The notes under the pieces are model-generated. The model worked only from the letters and a program-made list of their open reading frames with translations. It did no database searches and was not told the origin of the DNA. Below, piece by piece: positions 61,275-64,000 of a stretch of DNA of 64,000 bases (its first letter is position 1; every line of letters starts with the position of its first letter). Source of the DNA: RHKX01 sp046330285 (GTDB lineage: Bacteria > Actinomycetota > Thermoleophilia > Solirubrobacterales > 70-9); contig JAXLSX010000011.1 in assembly GCA_046330285.1 (NCBI GenBank), positions 1 through 64,000 of the forward strand, given 5' to 3'. Position numbers and translations under genes: made by a program.

Positions 61275-63878
61275 CTATTCGGTCGGCTCGCTGCCGGTCT
61301 CGGCGGCTTCGTCGCCGGCGCCGTCCTCGGAGGACTCGTCCTCCTCGGCGCCCTTGGCTCCGACGCCGACCGGCTGCTTGTCCTCGCCGACCGGCTTGCT
61401 CGGCGGGATCAGCTCGAGCTTCAGCGGCTGGTCGTTCTCGTCGCCCGCCTCGTCGCGGGAGACCAGGACCGTCGTGCCCGACTCGATCGAGTCGGGGCCG
61501 GCCTTGAGCACCTCGTCGGCGAGCGGATCCTCGATGTAGCGCTGGATCGCGCGGCGCAGCGGCCGTGCTCCCATCGACGGGTCCCAGCCCTTCTCGACGA
61601 GCAGATCCTTCGCCTCTTCGGTCAGGTCGAGCTGGAGCTCGTGCTCGGAGATCTGCGTCCGGACGCGGCCGATCAGCAGGTCGATGATGACCTTGATCTC
61701 GTCCCGGCTGAGCTTGTGGAAGACGATGACCTCGTCGATCCGGTTCAGGAACTCGGGGCGGAAGACCTTCTTCAGGTCGCCCATGATCCGCTTCTTCATG
61801 TCGTCGTAGGTGGTGCCGGTCTCATCGGTGACCGCGAACCCGAGCGGGGTGTTGCGGGCGATGTCCTGGGCGCCGACGTTCGACGTCATGATCACGATCG
61901 CGTTGCGGAAGTCGACGGTCCGGCCCTGAGCATCGGTCAGGCGGCCGTCCTCGAGGATCTGCAACAGGATGTTGAAGACGTCGGGGTGGGCCTTCTCGAT
62001 CTCGTCGAGCAGGAGTACGCAGTACGGCTTCCGCCGCACGGCCTCGGTGAGCTGGCCGCCCTCGTCGTAGCCGACGTAGCCGGGAGGCGAGCCGACGAGA
62101 CGACTGACCGCGTGCTTCTCCATGTACTCGGACATGTCGATCCGCGTCATCGAGTCCTCGTCGCCGAACAAGAACTCGGCGAGGGTCCGGGCGAGCTCGG
62201 TCTTGCCGACGCCCGAGGGGCCGAGGAAGATGAACGAGCCGGACGGCCGCTTCGGGTCCTTGATCCCGGCACGGGCGCGGCGGATCGCCTTCGAGACGGC
62301 GGTGATCGCGACCTCCTGGCCGACGACGCGCTTGTGCAGCTCCTCCTCCATGCGGACGAGCTTCTTGGTCTCGGCCTCGGTCAGCTTGAAGACGGGGATG
62401 CCGGTCCACATCGAGACGATGTCGGCGATCTCCTCCTCGCCGACGACCGGGCGGGTGCCCTCCTCGCCGGAGCTCCACTCCTCCTCGAGCTCGCGCTTCT
62501 TCGCGGTGAGCTGCCGCTCCTTGTCGCGGAGGTTGGCGGCCTTCTCGAACTCCTGGGCCTCGATCGCGGCCTCCTTGGCGCGCCGGGTCTCGTCGATCTC
62601 GTCCTCGAGATCGCGGTAGACGGGCGGCTGCGACATCGACTTGATCCGCAGCCGCGAGGCGGCCTCGTCGATCAGGTCGATGGCCTTGTCCGGCAGGAAG
62701 CGCTCGGAGATGTAGCGGTCGGCGAGATCGGCGGCGGCGGCGAGGGCCTCGTCGCTGATCTTGACCTTGTGGTGCTGCTCGTAGCGGTCGCGCAGGCCCT
62801 CGAGGATCTGCACGCTCTGCTCGATCGACGGCTGGTCGACCTTGATCTGCTGGAAGCGCCGCTCCAGCGCCGAGTCGCGCTCGAGGTACTTGCGGTACTC
62901 GTCGAGCGTCGTCGCGCCGATCGTCTGCAGCTCGCCGCGGGCGAGCGCCGGCTTGAGGATCGAGGCCGCGTCGATCGCGCCCTCGGCCGCGCCGGCACCG
63001 ACGAGATTGTGGAGCTCGTCGATGAACAGGATGATGTCGCCGCGCTGGGTGATCTCCTTCATCACCTTCTTGAGGCGCTCCTCGAACTCGCCGCGGTACT
63101 TCGAGCCGGCGACCAGGGCCGCCAGGTCGAGCGTGTAGATCTGCTTGTTCCGCAGCAGCTCGGGGACCTCGCCGTTGGTGATCCGTGCGGCCAGGCCCTC
63201 GACGACGGCCGTCTTGCCGACGCCCGGCTCGCCGAGCAGCACCGGGTTGTTCTTGGTGCGCCGGGAGAGGATCTGCATGATCCGCTCGATCTCGGTCTCG
63301 CGGCCGATCACGGGGTCGAGCTTGCCGTCGGCGGCGAGCTTGGTCAGGTTGCGGCCGAACTGGTCGAGCAGCTTCGAGGACTTCTTGCCCTCGCCGGTTC
63401 CCGTCGAGCTCGAGCTGCCGGAGCTGCCCTGACGGCGTCCGCCGGGACCGGACAGCATCCGGATGACCTCGTTGCGGATCTTCTCGGAGTCGGCGTCGAA
63501 GTCGAGCAGGATGCGGGCGGCGACGCCCTCGTTCTCGCGGACCAGGCCGAGCAGGATGTGCTCGGTGCCGATGTAGTTGTGGCCGAGCGAGAGCGCCTCG
63601 CGGAGCGCGAGCTCGAGGACCTTCTTGGCGCGCGGCGTGAACGGGATCTGCCCGGAGGTGACCTCCTCACCGGAGCCGACGATCCGCACCACCTGGGCAC
63701 GGACGCGCTCGACGGTGATGTCGAGGGACTCGAGGACGCGGGCGGCGAGCCCTTCCTCCTCGCGGAGAAGGCCGAGCAGGATGTGCTCGGTGCCGATGTA
63801 GTTGTGCTTGAGGGTCCGTGCCTCCTCCTGGGCGAGGACGACGACCTGACGGGCCCTCTCTGTGAATCTCTCGAACAC
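61275..63878 (-). CDS. clpC: ClpC AAA+ unfoldase
   Basis: This 867-residue Clp/Hsp100 chaperone delivers proteins to ClpP. Two N-domain repeats (FTERARQVVVLAQEEAR; FTPRAKKVLELALREA), AAA1 with LGEPGVGKTAVVEG and ILFIDELHN, a central UVR/M-domain coiled coil, and AAA2 with LGPSGVGKTELART and VLLLDEIEKAHPDVF are all present. The tail after about residue 820 is long and acidic. GTG 63878 is preceded by an in-frame TAG, so no longer start is possible. Confidence 0.97.
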   Translation of the reverse strand: MFERFTERARQVVVLAQEEARTLKHNYIGTEHILLGLLREEEGLAARVLESLDITVERVRAQVVRIVGSGEEVTSGQIPFTPRAKKVLELALREALSLGHNYIGTEHILLGLVRENEGVAARILLDFDADSEKIRNEVIRMLSGPGGRRQGSSGSSSSTGTGEGKKSSKLLDQFGRNLTKLAADGKLDPVIGRETEIERIMQILSRRTKNNPVLLGEPGVGKTAVVEGLAARITNGEVPELLRNKQIYTLDLAALVAGSKYRGEFEERLKKVMKEITQRGDIILFIDELHNLVGAGAAEGAIDAASILKPALARGELQTIGATTLDEYRKYLERDSALERRFQQIKVDQPSIEQSVQILEGLRDRYEQHHKVKISDEALAAAADLADRYISERFLPDKAIDLIDEAASRLRIKSMSQPPVYRDLEDEIDETRRAKEAAIEAQEFEKAANLRDKERQLTAKKRELEEEWSSGEEGTRPVVGEEEIADIVSMWTGIPVFKLTEAETKKLVRMEEELHKRVVGQEVAITAVSKAIRRARAGIKDPKRPSGSFIFLGPSGVGKTELARTLAEFLFGDEDSMTRIDMSEYMEKHAVSRLVGSPPGYVGYDEGGQLTEAVRRKPYCVLLLDEIEKAHPDVFNILLQILEDGRLTDAQGRTVDFRNAIVIMTSNVGAQDIARNTPLGFAVTDETGTTYDDMKKRIMGDLKKVFRPEFLNRIDEVIVFHKLSRDEIKVIIDLLIGRVRTQISEHELQLDLTEEAKDLLVEKGWDPSMGARPLRRAIQRYIEDPLADEVLKAGPDSIESGTTVLVSRDEAGDENDQPLKLELIPPSKPVGEDKQPVGVGAKGAEEDESSEDGAGDEAAETGSEPTE

Positions 63879-64000
63879 TGGCTACCTGACCTGTCTTCCG
63901 TGGGTACTTGAGCTCGGGGTCGTAATCCTCGGACCCCGCCCGGACGCTTGCCCGTCCCCGGCCTGGACGCTCCCCGGGAATGCGCTGCCACCGGAGTTCT
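63879..64000. other. Upstream region of clpC
   Basis: The last 122 bases hold the leader of clpC. No complete gene or clear CtsR-like operator repeat is visible; the sequence is cut by the window end. Confidence 0.4.

Noticed and set aside
60993..63911. 972-codon plus-strand frame overlapping the winged-helix gene and clpC
   Set aside because: Antisense to clpC, low-complexity Leu/Asp/Val content, wrong frame for the winged-helix domain.

Overview
The window comes from a high-GC Actinomycetota-type chromosome. Gene content and order suggest a deep-branching lineage such as Thermoleophilia/Solirubrobacterales, but that placement is inference from memory of families, not a computed result. Support includes the clpC-radA-disA-carD-ispD order, a SigH-type sigma factor in a non-Firmicute context, a PASTA-less PknB-like kinase, GuaB3, DUF3352 and DUF4328 proteins, and a strong bias toward leaderless promoters (TANNNT six to nine bases before the start codon). 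The region is almost all housekeeping DNA. I see no phage, transposon, integron or CRISPR array.

Layout, left to right. 1-8634: nnr (cut by the window edge), acpS, a DUF3352 lipoprotein, glmS, glmM and the S9/L13 ribosomal genes, all on the minus strand. A divergent M23 peptidoglycan hydrolase follows, preceded by a clear cyclic-di-AMP (ydaO-type) riboswitch. 8935-20120: guaA, guaB3, a PfkB sugar kinase, a D-Ala-D-Ala carboxypeptidase, a LysM protein, a Wzz/BY-kinase-like protein, argS, pyrF (with no recognisable start codon), HU and an M48 protease. 20208-22818: plus-strand phosphoesterase, lipoprotein and Ser/Thr kinase. 22837-28610: the lower-glycolysis operon gap-pgk-tpiA-gpmI with tgt at its end. 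28735-34838: an ABC exporter, uvrC, an enoyl-CoA hydratase, a cupredoxin, a small HNH protein of lower GC, and a MaoC hydratase. 34866-37580: two TadE-like proteins, then one polypeptide joining a Rossmann-like region, a TadE/TadG-like segment, a VanY peptidase and an SLT transglycosylase. 37694-43362: Pit phosphate transporter with its DUF47 partner, wecB, a pterin dehydratase, a BtuF-like protein and a zinc-ribbon rhomboid. 43415-46270: two ECF sigma modules. 46301-51265: a PlsC-GpsA fusion, tRNA-Thr, SigH, rlmB and cysS. 51301-64000: DUF4328, signal peptidase, acyl-CoA ligase, ispF, a PHP phosphatase, ispD, carD, disA, radA, DUF998, an orphan winged-helix protein and clpC.

Functional links: DisA (57310-58422) makes c-di-AMP and the riboswitch at 7318-7465 senses it, so this window holds both the source and a predicted target (a wall hydrolase) of that second messenger. 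Cell-wall work recurs: GlmS/GlmM and WecB feed UDP-GlcNAc, and hydrolases appear as M23, the D-Ala-D-Ala carboxypeptidase, VanY and SLT. Several reading frames are best explained by AUU, AUC or CUG initiation, twice directly behind a strong Shine-Dalgarno sequence. Together with the leaderless promoters, this makes translation initiation the most unusual theme of the window.
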